This document shows, piece after piece, positions 1 to 8,261 of a DNA stretch of 64,000 bases. The notes beneath the pieces are model-generated. The model was not told where the DNA came from. It did not search any database and was given only the letters and a program-made list of their open reading frames with translations. The position numbers were made by a program, and so were the translations under genes. Origin of the DNA: Lamellibrachia satsuma (taxonomy: Eukaryota; Annelida; Polychaeta; Sabellida; Siboglinidae); contig BSQZ01000036.1 in assembly GCA_033239005.1 (NCBI GenBank), positions 6,571,501-6,635,500 of the forward strand, read 5' to 3'. Position 1 is the first letter of the stretch, and each line of letters opens with the position of its first letter.

Positions 1-386
1 ATTGTATTATAAGTGTGAAATACGCCTTTCTGCTTTTTGACGAATTTATTAACACTGATGTTTGTGGTACCGTCTTGGAGTTCTAATAAATCAGTATTGG
101 TGCTGAATGGTAATAGCTTTTGTTTTGGTAGCTTGCTTGATTTTTTTCGATGTTGTTATTAATCCTTTCCCTGTGCATCCTTATTGTCAAGGGTTATATT
201 TATTTAGTCAAGAAGAGTACGTAATTTTTATATCAGTACAACAATCTGGTAAAATGGATATCGCTCAAACGGAGATACATATAATTGGTTGATTCTGTAA
301 TTTTCATCAGCAGAATACCAAAGTGTGTGTTTGTGATCTGTGTCATTGAAGCAGTTCTATTTAACTTGTGTGTTTGTGTGATACAG

Positions 387-590
387 GATGAAGAACTCTG
401 CACGCTGGCATATCTTGTGGTCTGACGGAGGTGATAGGTGAGGTGGTCCTCAATGCCAAGGTGCTCAACGATGTCCAGGAGAACTGTAACGTGATGTGGC
501 CGCCGCCTTCCACTCCATCATCCCGTTGTGGAACGCTATGATCAGCAATGATGGCGGCCTCGTCACACGTGAGATAGGTCAGTCAGTGAG
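387..590 (+). pseudogene. Possible eroded protein-coding exon, unrecognised
   Basis: After a plausible splice acceptor (gtgatacag, ending near 386) the plus strand reads as protein-like sequence in three pieces in different frames: one starting DEELCTLAYLVV, one containing EVVLNAKVLNDVQENC, and one containing FHSIIPLWNAMISNDGG. The frame changes and a TGA break any single reading, so if this was an exon it is decayed. I do not recognise the family. Base composition is richer in GC than the flanks. It could be chance. Confidence 0.22.
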
Positions 591-859
591 ATAGGTATGT
601 CAGGAGAAAAGGGCTTTGAGGAGAATCCTGTCACTGTCATGGGCACCAGGTATCTAAATGCTGCACCATAGTCACACAACACCATGTTTGTAGAGGGATG
701 CTAAAAGTTGGCAAACTTTGTATTGAAATTATGTTTCTCATAAGCATTTTATACACTATTTATGAAAATGTTGACAACATCATTGAATTTATTAAATATA
801 ACTATTTACCAAGCTAATGGTGCTCTTCCTTCTTGTTCACCGCTTTATAGGGTTGAGGG

Positions 860-1436
860 TCAGGTGAAACATTCATGCTTCTTTTGTCCAACCTCTTTGT
901 TCTTTTTATTCGACGAACCAAGTTGTTCTCACAAACTTGCAGCTGTAATTGTTGATGTTATGTCAACGCCACTGTCTACAGACCATAGAGGCATGCCGGT
1001 GCAACACGCTCACTCAGGACTTTCCCTTTAAGCATTTTCAAAACGTTTCTCTCCAACATGACTCTACGTTTCTCCAAGCATTCGCTCCCGCTTGTATACG
1101 ACGTCTTTATTCTACCTTTGAATGCCCATCCTCCGTAACCTTTCATTTAAGGTACACAAACCATCCACTTGCTTGATCTCCTTACCTTCCAAACTGATGG
1201 TCAGCTCCTCTCTCTGGTGTCCAACCCACGTCCGTGCTTCTTGAACGCCCCCTTCCATTCCTCCAACACTTCCTGTAGTTCTTGTTTGTTCTCTGCTATT
1301 TTGGCCAAATCGTCTGCATACACCATCTTCCTGAGAAGGTCCACAAATCCCATTGCCAATCTTCCATGCAGCCCCAACCATTTCTCTACCAGCTGTATTA
1401 ATGCAAACATCCCATCAGTCGTTCCTTTTCACTTTC
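860..1436 (-). pseudogene. LINE family A reverse transcriptase, 3' part of a split copy
   Basis: On the minus strand the sequence reads GTTDGMFALIQLVEKWLG, then MGFVDL joined directly to LRKMVYADDLAKIAENK, then the thumb region and the C-terminal block (around QVCENN and RRIKRTKR). These are motifs of a non-LTR retrotransposon RT. The catalytic YADD motif is intact here. About 100 residues between VDL and LRKM are missing, so there is an internal deletion, and later frameshifts break the rest. It is the same family as the ~1.83-kb tandem units at 33-57 kb, but an independent, more diverged copy. The 5' part of the same copy lies at 3743-3890, on the other side of the LINE B insertion. Confidence 0.75.
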
Positions 1437-3742
1437 TCATCATCATCATCAACTTTATTCTCAAAAACCTTATTAGGTTACATGAGAATCACAATGTTGC
1501 ATACTGTTACAATGTGAGATGGCTATAAGTGTATGTAATCCAGGCTTCAATAATACTTATAAATTACATTGGTAAATGGTTTTACCAAAATACAAAACAC
1601 AAAAGTATCACAGGAAGATCTACTTCCAACTTAAAGCTATTTAAAATCTCCTGTACGAATTTACATAATTTAATTAGCTTTGCATGGCTTGTCAAATTAA
1701 ACAACTGGTCCATTTTTAAAGTGTTTGGTCTCACAAAATAATATCTAGAAATAAATTTAATTCTAGCTTCTTGAAAAAAAGTACATTTAAACAAATAATG
1801 AAACTCATCTCCAATATCATTACAATCACACAGAGTACAAAATCTCTCTTGCCTATCGATTCCACTATACCTGCCTTGCTGAATAGGCAACCGATTATTA
1901 CAAGTACGAAATTTACACAGAGGTCTAGATAGATTTGGTGGTAACACCAGCAAATATTTCTCCATTTTAAAATCATGTTTAATTATTCTGTAGGTTATAC
2001 ACCCATCGCTATTGCAAATATTACTACCCCACTGCTGATGATACTGGTCAGTAAGTTTCAATTTGACAACTGCTTTAAACCATTTAAGATTCACTATTTC
2101 TTGATTCAGCCACAAGTTAGATAGGCCAGTGTTATTTAAAATGTATTTAACATGAGTAATCCAGGGGGATTCAAAGATATTTGTAACATAGAATTGATAT
2201 AATAATTTATACATAATGCAAGACAGTTTAGATTCCTTTCCCATCAATAGTTTCCCCCAAAAATTCAACAATCTACTGCTTATTTTAATATTTAGTGGAA
2301 ATTGCCCAAGTTCTCCATAAACCATGGAAGTATGTGTTCTATTGTTTACCCCAAGTAAAATTTTACAAAATTTCCTATGTAACTTTTCAATTAACATAAT
2401 ATTTTCACATCCCCATACTTCACATCCATATAACAATATTGGGCATATAAGGGAATCAAATAGTTCTAACTGGATATCAACAGGGAGTTTTAGCTTCCTA
2501 GCTTTAGAAATTAAACATAACATTGCTCGGTTTGCCTGTTCATATAAATGTCTGATTGCTTTAGAGAATCTACCATTATAGTTAAAATTAATTCCTAGAT
2601 AGTCATACTTATCTACAATGGCAAGCTTATTTGGTCCAAATTTAAATTCTGGCAATTTTCTAATCTTCCCCCTTGAGAATACTAACACCTTAGTTTTGGC
2701 AGTATTAACATGCAATTTCCAAGTTTTGCAATAGTTAAATAGGGCGTCAAGTGCAGATTGTAACTGAGTAGGTGACTCTGCTAATACAATTGTATCATCA
2801 GCATACAGCAACACAAAAAGCTTTAGATACACAACAATGTCCTCTTTTTCAAAAAAATTTTCCATTAGACTAGAAATGTAGGTTAAACCCCCATATGCAT
2901 TTGACAGATGTGTTTCAAGATCATTCAAAAATAATGCAAACATTAGTGGTGACAAATTTTCGCCTTGTCGAACTCCAATATGGCATGGGAAGAAAGGTGA
3001 CAAATGTTTTGTAAATGTATTCATAATACATGATTTGGCTTCCTTATATAAGTTAAATATCACAGTGAAAATGTTTCCATCAATATTATTTGATAATAAT
3101 TTCAACCATAGGAATGTTCTGTTTACAGTGTCAAAAGCCTTTCTGTAGTCTACAAAGGCACAGTATAAGCGCTTCCTTTTATTTAAGTATAAATCGATTA
3201 AATTTTTCAAGACAAATACATGATCCATTGTGGAATAATCATGCCGAAATCCAGTTTGTTCCTCCCCCATTATTCCCAATTCATCAATATATTCAGTTAA
3301 CCTATTATTCAAAACAGAGGTGAATAATTTGCAAAAGCAACTGAGCAGTGTGATCCCTCTGTAGTTATCTGGGTTAGTTACAGGACCGTTATTTTTATAA
3401 ATTGGCAAAATAATACCCATGGCCCAATCTTTAGGAATATGGCCAGATTTTAGTATGACATTAAACAATTTAACATATACAGAGATCATACAATCCTCAG
3501 AATGTTTTAGGAACTCATTTAGGATTAGGTCCAACCCACACGCTTTGTTGTTTTTTAACTTATGTATACCATTTCTTACTTCCTCAGCTGTAAACATACT
3601 ATTTAAAAAAATATTATTATTATTGTTTGCAAAATTTTCATAATCATAGTCATTCTGATCCTCCTCCTCACTAAAACTTAACTTCTTAAAGTGTTCAAAA
3701 AAAGTGTTAGTATTAACTGTATTGATTTCTTTACCTTTCTGA
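1437..3742 (-). mobile_element. LINE family B, 5'-truncated non-LTR retrotransposon
   Basis: This minus-strand element carries a long RT reading frame (1582-3744). Its 3' end has a polyadenylation-like AATAAA followed by a short (TGA)n tail at about 1438-1450, the usual 3' end of several LINE clades. The endonuclease domain is absent, so it is 5'-truncated. It is inserted into a LINE A copy: the sequence AGAAAG is present at both junctions (after GGATTC on the 5' side and right after the TGA tail on the 3' side), consistent with a target-site duplication. Removing the insertion rejoins LINE A in the same frame. Confidence 0.82.
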
Positions 3743-3744
3743 AT
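1582..3744 (-). CDS. Reverse transcriptase of LINE B (5'-truncated)
   Basis: The frame stays open for over 700 codons. It begins within the element without a natural start; the first Met is at 3597. From N to C terminus it shows the fingers (NPDNYRGITLLSCFCKLF), palm motif A (CAFVDYRKAFDTVNR), GVRQGENLSPLMFALFLND, the catalytic LLYADDTIVLAES, the thumb (VDKYDYLGINFNYNGRFS) and a C-terminal Cys/His cluster (RFCTLCDC...EFHYLFKC). All RT catalytic aspartates are present and there is no internal stop, so the insertion is fairly young. It would perform target-primed reverse transcription, but the missing endonuclease makes this copy non-autonomous. The clade (I/Jockey or L1/Tx1-like) cannot be fixed without a tree. 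Confidence 0.85.
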   Translation of the reverse strand: MQKGKEINTVNTNTFFEHFKKLSFSEEEDQNDYDYENFANNNNNIFLNSMFTAEEVRNGIHKLKNNKACGLDLILNEFLKHSEDCMISVYVKLFNVILKSGHIPKDWAMGIILPIYKNNGPVTNPDNYRGITLLSCFCKLFTSVLNNRLTEYIDELGIMGEEQTGFRHDYSTMDHVFVLKNLIDLYLNKRKRLYCAFVDYRKAFDTVNRTFLWLKLLSNNIDGNIFTVIFNLYKEAKSCIMNTFTKHLSPFFPCHIGVRQGENLSPLMFALFLNDLETHLSNAYGGLTYISSLMENFFEKEDIVVYLKLFVLLYADDTIVLAESPTQLQSALDALFNYCKTWKLHVNTAKTKVLVFSRGKIRKLPEFKFGPNKLAIVDKYDYLGINFNYNGRFSKAIRHLYEQANRAMLCLISKARKLKLPVDIQLELFDSLICPILLYGCEVWGCENIMLIEKLHRKFCKILLGVNNRTHTSMVYGELGQFPLNIKISSRLLNFWGKLLMGKESKLSCIMYKLLYQFYVTNIFESPWITHVKYILNNTGLSNLWLNQEIVNLKWFKAVVKLKLTDQYHQQWGSNICNSDGCITYRIIKHDFKMEKYLLVLPPNLSRPLCKFRTCNNRLPIQQGRYSGIDRQERFCTLCDCNDIGDEFHYLFKCTFFQEARIKFISRYYFVRPNTLKMDQLFNLTSHAKLIKLCKFVQEILNSFKLEVDLPVILLCFVFW

Positions 3745-3890
3745 CCCTGTTGTTCTTCCCCGAATTCTTGCTCTACTCTCTTTCTGATCCTCCCATCCAG
3801 GGTCCTCTCTAGCAAGTAGTACTTACTAGCATTTGGATCCTCACTTTTATCAACATCTTCATCCGGTTGCGCGCGCAGCCGGATGTACAT
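3743..3890 (-). pseudogene. LINE family A reverse transcriptase, 5' part of the split copy
   Basis: The minus strand reads YYLLERTLDGRIRKRVEQEF followed by GEEQQGFRK, the fingers/motif-2 region of a non-LTR RT. It stops exactly where LINE B begins. The family's next residues (a Gly-rich stretch, then GTTDGMFAL) are found on the far side of LINE B at about 1430. The frame is kept across the gap apart from one TGA where a Gly codon is expected. Together with 860-1436 it is one older LINE A copy interrupted by LINE B. Confidence 0.7.
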
Positions 3891-4213
3891 AGCGTGCAGC
3901 GCGCGTACAGCACGCGTGCAACACGCGTATTGCCGTATCCCACACTACCCTATGTAACAATTAATGCGACACTACCCTATAATCGAGTCGCTGTTATAAT
4001 CGGTGTTGACGTAACGTGATATCCAACGAACTATGAACGGAGCCGTTTATCAGCAGGCGACCGCGTAGGCCGAAACACGAGTTGCAGCCGCTGTTAAACG
4101 AACAGCATTCTGTTGCGCAGAAAGTTCATGTTATTATGTTTTAGTTCTGATAGATAAGACTGTCTGGCGAACGAACAAAAAATCGAGGTGACAGCACTCG
4201 TTTATGTAACGCA
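3868..4213 (+). other. GC- and CpG-rich leader upstream of the NADAR gene
   Basis: Non-coding on inspection. Composition shifts sharply from AT-rich LINE sequence to CpG-rich DNA with repeated GCGCGC and ACGCGT motifs (3868-3925) and two near-identical CACTACCCTAT boxes about 30 bp apart (around 3945 and 3975). No clear TATA box is seen. This composition change marks the left edge of the compact three-gene block. Confidence 0.45.
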
Positions 4214-4237
4214 GTGAATGCGTGTTTTAACGCAAGT

Positions 4238-4684
4238 ATGGATCGTCCGGTTCATTTTAAAAGTTCTAATAGCTATTTGTTACATTTTTATGCGTGCAGA
4301 ATACGCGTATGGGGTAGGGAATTTCATACAGTCGAAAGCGCTTACCAGTGGAAGAAATGCATGCACAACAACGATCGAGACACGGCTGAAAAGATGGCAG
4401 CAACGCGCACGGGACTGCAGGCTAAACGCCTGAGCAAGAACATTCGTGAGAAGGTTCATTTACGAGAGAGTTGGAACACGCAACGTCGTTCCATAATGTA
4501 TGCTCTAGTAGCCGTGAAATTTCGTGATCCATACTTACGGAAACGCCTGCTAAGTACGGGAGAGCGACAATTGATGGAATGGGTGAGAAGTAAGGAGGGT
4601 TTTTGGGGTGCTTTAACCTACGACGGTCGAATGGGTCAGAATACGCTCGGGGAGTTACTTATGCAACTAAGAAAGTTCATTTGA
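4238..4684 (+). CDS. NADAR-domain protein (YbiA-like, DUF1768)
   Basis: This 148-residue protein is almost entirely one NADAR domain, about the family's usual length. Recognisable positions are VESAYQWKK with E33, AKRL at 62-65, W79, YALVAVKF (88-95), LLSTGERQLMEW with E114, FWG at 122-124 and GQNTLGELLMQLR with N135. These match the conserved Glu, Trp and Asn positions of the family, so it looks catalytically intact. Family members act on ADP-ribose-linked substrates. Bacterial NADAR proteins paired with DarT1 remove ADP-ribose from guanine in DNA, and YbiA is an N-glycosidase. The in-frame ATG at 4238 is chosen as start; the frame is open upstream to 4214 without another ATG, and an out-of-frame ATG lies at 4218. 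There is no intron. The neighbour is a single-stranded-DNA-binding-type protein, which suggests viral or transposon cargo. Substrate and role here are inference. Confidence 0.85.
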   Translation: MDRPVHFKSSNSYLLHFYACRIRVWGREFHTVESAYQWKKCMHNNDRDTAEKMAATRTGLQAKRLSKNIREKVHLRESWNTQRRSIMYALVAVKFRDPYLRKRLLSTGERQLMEWVRSKEGFWGALTYDGRMGQNTLGELLMQLRKFI

Positions 4685-4743
4685 AATCACCAGCAGGTAA
4701 AAAAATGGATCTGATGTAACGCGGATGTCAACCAGACATCGGG

Positions 4744-4895
4744 AGAACCAGTCCAAACTCGTTTGCACTGGCGAAAGCATCACACGACTTGCAACCCGAT
4801 TCCGACATCACGCGCTGTTTTGCAATAGCAAAAACACCAGAACCAGTCCGAACTCGTTTGCAGCGGTGAAAACATCACGCGTTGTTTCGCAATAG
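4744..4895 (+). repeat. Imperfect direct repeat upstream of the OB-fold gene
   Basis: The motif AGAACCAGTCCRAACTCG occurs at 4744 and 4839, a 95-bp spacing. A second motif, CATCACGCG(C/T)TGTTT then GCAATAGC, occurs at about 4806 and 4872. Both lie just upstream of a TATA box, so they may be promoter elements. Confidence 0.6.
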
Positions 4896-4918
4896 CGCTG
4901 TCAACAGCTGGTAAGGGC

Positions 4919-4927
4919 CTATATAAA
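4919..4927 (+). promoter_or_regulatory. TATA box of the OB-fold gene
   Basis: CTATATAAA lies about 60 bp before the ATG at 4987, leaving room for a start site near 4950 and a short leader. This compact arrangement is repeated for the next gene. Confidence 0.55.
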
Positions 4928-4986
4928 CACAGCAGTAATAGCCCGGTTATCACAATTGTTTCAAGCAATTCTACCAGAACACGAAG

Positions 4987-5448
4987 ATGACTGCCTCAAA
5001 CCTGATCTGCATCGATATGACTTTGACGAAATTACAATGCGAGGTGAGTGGCGGTCGGTATGTGTTTGCGCAGCCTTTAACAGTAGCGGCCCTCGGTGTT
5101 CAAAATAAATACGTGTTTTACAGGGCTTGCACTAAATGTCCCAAACGACTCGTCAACCACGTCTGCGCAGTGCACGGCTACCAGCGTGAGCACGTGAACA
5201 GATTCGCTCTGCGCGTACTGCTGTCAGATAGTATCGGGTGTGAGTGCTGGTGTACTTGTTTTGATGCAAATGCCGTCAAGATTCTAGGTTTCTCAGCAAA
5301 CGATTATGCGTGTATGCAGTCGGACGAAGAACGTTACGACTCAATGTCGACACTGCGAGGCAGCCAGGTCACGGTTGTTATCAGGAAGCGCGTGACCGGA
5401 GAGTATGTAAACTACATTGCGGAGGAGATTAATATCATAAATATGTAA
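4987..5448 (+). CDS. RPA1 DBD-C-like OB-fold protein with zinc ribbon
   Basis: This 153-residue protein aligns by eye with the C-terminal ssDNA-binding domain of replication protein A large subunit. It has YVFYRACTKCPKR and HVCAVHG, a putative zinc ribbon C48-x2-C51-x8-C60-x2-H63 inserted in an OB fold. The body follows with FALRVLLSDSIG, CWCTCFDANAVKILG and SQVTVVIRKRV, in the RPA1 order. RPA1 itself is several times longer; only this one domain is present. The expected role is binding single-stranded DNA during replication or repair. The ATG at 4987 follows a TATA box at the right distance. There is no intron. Free-standing OB-fold proteins of this type are known from Helitron-type transposons and large DNA viruses. 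Which of these it came from cannot be decided here. Confidence 0.75.
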   Translation: MTASNLICIDMTLTKLQCEVSGGRYVFAQPLTVAALGVQNKYVFYRACTKCPKRLVNHVCAVHGYQREHVNRFALRVLLSDSIGCECWCTCFDANAVKILGFSANDYACMQSDEERYDSMSTLRGSQVTVVIRKRVTGEYVNYIAEEINIINM

Positions 5449-5578
5449 CTTTGTTGACAGAACGAAGCTGCAACCACTGTCGTCGACACACCCGCCACCG
5501 CTACCACCACCACCGCTGTCGACGGGAAAAAAAAGGTGAGAAAGAACTCCCGTCGCATTCTCGTCAACAACATTTCCC

Positions 5579-5588
5579 CTATATATAC
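5579..5588 (+). promoter_or_regulatory. TATA box of the spliced membrane-anchored gene
   Basis: CTATATATAC is placed 36-45 bp before the ATG at 5624, so transcription would start only a few bases before the start codon. This supports 5624 as the true start. Confidence 0.5.
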
Positions 5589-5623
5589 GTCACTCCCGTC
5601 GTGTTCTCGTCATCACCGTCAAC

Positions 5624-6668
5624 ATGTTGCCGTCGTTTCTTCGCGTCGTCGTATCAGTCATCATCAGTACTATTCTTCTTACGTATCGGTACGTACAATG
5701 TTACATCGCTGATGTAAAGATCGTGCGGCGTGCAATCCAAGAGAGATTCAATATGGAGACCGCTCTTCGGTGAGTTTATTTCTAGTCTATAATGATATGT
5801 TGTTTTTTCTTGTATTCATTACTTTGTCGTTGCAAAACTTTAAGAGAGGAGTTGCAGAGTTCTGTCTTCGGTGAGTTTATTTTTTTAGTCTATAATGATG
5901 TATTGTTTTTTCTCGTATTCAATACTTTGTCGTTGCAAAACTTTAAGAAAGGAGTTGCAGAGTTCTGTCTTCGGTAAGTTTATTTTTTTAGTCTATAATG
6001 ATGTGTTGTTTTATTCGACTATATCTCATTTTTTGTTTTCTCGCAGCAATCACTGCGATCGATGGTGTGCGGTGATGTGCGAATTGAAAGAGGTAACTCT
6101 TCAACGCGCCATCAAGAAGTACATCAAAGAAATGCAGGAAAAAAAGAAGGAGCTGGCGCGATCATGGAGGATGCAACCATCCGCGTTGGTGGAAATTATC
6201 CAACTAATGCACGCCAGGTCACTCTGGCCATCCGTCATGGCCGAACTGACACAGAAGTTTGCGTATAAGAGTACAGAATGTTATGAAAAAGTACTTGAGG
6301 CAGAGGGGCGTGAAATTTGGACGACCGACGACGACGACGACGACGACGACGGTGATGACTTTTCAGCCCCGGCTCCAATTCAGCGACCGCCATTGCAAAT
6401 TCGTCGTCGTCGAGGTCGTCACGGCAAGCCGCTTTGCGTGCGATTTGCGCCGTACTGCATCTCGTCTCTGGTAGGTCCAATTCCCAGGTATATTTCTGTG
6501 GAAAATATTCAAATATACCTGGAAAAGCTTTGTTTCACGATGGTGACCATGTCACGTTTATGGCATGATTTTCAGTGGGCCATCAATCACATATACTACT
6601 ATATGACATCCAGTTATATAAAATATACAAATAAAAGCCTGGTTTTCTTTTCAAGTAATCCAAATTGA
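5624..6668 (+). CDS. Spliced membrane-anchored acidic-tract protein, unrecognised (exons 5624-5769 and 6047-6668)
   Basis: Exon 1 encodes 48 residues starting MLPSFLRVVVSVIISTILLT, a signal-anchor-like hydrophobic stretch at about 4-20, then a basic helix. It ends at a GTGAGT donor (5770). The intron ends at a pyrimidine-rich CTCGCAG acceptor (6046). The two exons join in phase (2+1) and stay open to 6668, about 255 residues in all. Exon 2 has a Lys/Glu-rich helix that is probably coiled coil (about 6100-6165), a run of eight or more Asp encoded by GAC repeats (6318-6345), and a basic RRRRGR stretch. From about 6461 the DNA matches host-gene repeats at 32.7 and 48.5 kb, so the last ~65 codons may be read-through into foreign sequence. 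No family recognised. It belongs to the same compact block as the NADAR and OB-fold genes. Confidence 0.5.
5763..5995 (+). repeat. Triplicated ~103-bp unit carrying a splice donor
   Basis: The string CTTCG followed by GT(G/A)AGTTTATTT occurs at about 5765, 5867 and 5970. It is embedded in near-identical ~103-bp units (stretches such as TTTGTCGTTGCAAAAC are shared). Each unit has a potential donor and, 13-26 nt upstream in units 2 and 3, AG acceptors, so tiny alternative exons are possible inside the intron. Confidence 0.7.
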
Positions 6669-7150
6669 AGCATTGATTATGACCATATCAGCTTTCTTTT
6701 GATACGACGCGGCTTATCAGTAACAGGTGCTTGAATAAAGGAAAGTTAATCACTGTAGCTCACTGCTGTGTTTGCAGTGTGCTCTGTACATAACCATGTA
6801 CATTCGTGGAACGTGACCCGATTCCTTGCCATGACCAGCACACAGACCGGCTCAGTTGCCTTGGCATCATTCAAGGTTATCTCCATAGAGACACCTTCAG
6901 TATATCCACAGTAACAACTTTGGTAAGTCACTTTGACAGGATCTAGAATTACAAGAAGTAGATATTCCAGTAAATTAGAATATATTCGGTTACGTAATAA
7001 AAAAAAAAAAATTTTGCCTTTACCTTCCACTGTGCAGCGTTACAAAGTGATGTCCGTGTCGAAATGTGGATAACTATAGTTGATGTTCCTGCTGTTTTAT
7101 TGGAAAACTGGGAATCCCTTTTTCTGAGATTAAGATGTGTTTGGAAAAAG
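6461..7150 (+). pseudogene. Broken paralogous copy of host exons D, E and a B-like exon
   Basis: From about 6461 the plus strand matches, in inverted orientation, the minus-strand gene at 32.2-32.7 and 48.0-48.5 kb. It keeps the exon D donor (CTCTG then GTAGGT at 6471), an intron, and exon E at 6778-6922 (acceptor TGTTTGCAG, donor GTAAGT). A further exon starts at 7038 after TGTGCAG and contains IVDVPAV, resembling exon B's TIDVPAV. Exon E is 145 nt instead of the 156 nt of the complete copy at 48 kb, an 11-nt deletion that shifts the frame into TAA just before the donor. Phases otherwise match the minus-strand copies. The left part of exon D is replaced by the virus-like block, which marks a breakpoint. 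Function unrecognised. Confidence 0.6.
6484..6522. repeat. Perfect 12-bp inverted repeat with 15-nt loop
   Basis: CCAGGTATATTT and its exact complement AAATATACCTGG flank a 15-nt spacer. The homologous introns at about 32635 and 48470 keep the left arm but have a degenerate right arm. Confidence 0.8.
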
Positions 7151-8166
7151 TTTTGCTACTAAACCACAGGCATGAAATTATTAATTGTAGTTGCAAATGG
7201 TTATGTTTTAGTAACTCTTATAGGTGCGTAGGCCCAAACCATGAGTTTTGTTTCTCTATACGTTTATTTATATATATTAAGAACACACCTGTGCTTCCTT
7301 GTCCTGCCCGACTGGAAGTCTTTGTGCGCGCTCTTTGTCATGCACAGAATTTACCTTGTCTGGGGTTTCCAGAAATGTGATCCTACAAAACAGCACTAAA
7401 TTGGTACGGAGGCACAGCATCAAACATTGCTGCTTCATGGACTTTCCAAGAAGTTATTCAACGTTACCAGTAATTTTTACATTATGGTTATTATTACAAC
7501 ATGTTATACTACATATAAGAATGACAAGGGTCACAATAATTAGTAGATGTCTTTAATGATGAAGTGTTATGGTCGATAACACTAATTTGGTTATTTGAAA
7601 CTATACTAACAATATTTCTTAACATATTTCTAATTCACTATCAAAATGTAATGAATACTGTAGCTATTTGAAGCCAGTTTCATAACCCAATTTTTATGGG
7701 GTTACTAATAATCTTTTGAGCACTTATTACTATAAACTTCATTGATATATTCAACGGAACAAGTACAATTGAAGTGCGCATCCATGTAAACAGTGCGCAC
7801 AGATCTGCATATAAAAAATACATATTTGTATGATATATTGTAATAATAATAATAATAATACATTTGATTTCATATAGCGCCAGATCCAATATTATATTGT
7901 TTGTGGCTCTTTACAACATGTACAGATTTTTACAACCAGTATAAAGCTAGTTTAAATGAATAAAATATATGTGTATGCTATGTAATTAACACATAAGAAT
8001 ATTAGGCGTATATAAATATATAAGTTTTTTTTGGAATGCATAATACTAAAACGTAATAAAAATAAATAAATATAGAAAAAGTAGAAAAATAAATACAGTA
8101 ATTAAATAACTATTCTAAAATATACATTTTTGTTACAGCTCACTAGGATTGAGACAGAAAATGTAA

Positions 8167-8170
<4 letters not shown>
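7151..8170. other. AT-rich stretch, no gene seen
   Basis: No coherent coding frame or element family is recognised. It contains a short (AAT)n microsatellite at about 7841-7860 and strongly AT-rich DNA after 7900. Confidence 0.5.

Positions 8171-8249
<79 letters not shown>
8171..8249. repeat. (AT)n microsatellite
   Basis: A pure run of AT dinucleotides, about 39 copies. It directly abuts the truncated 3' end of the CR1/L2-like LINE. Confidence 0.97.
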
Positions 8250-8255
<6 letters not shown>

Positions 8256-8261
8256 TAATAC

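Noticed and set aside
6235..6480. Arg- and Val-rich frames opposite and beside the Asp run
   Set aside because: Shadows of the GAC repeat in the spliced gene's second exon.
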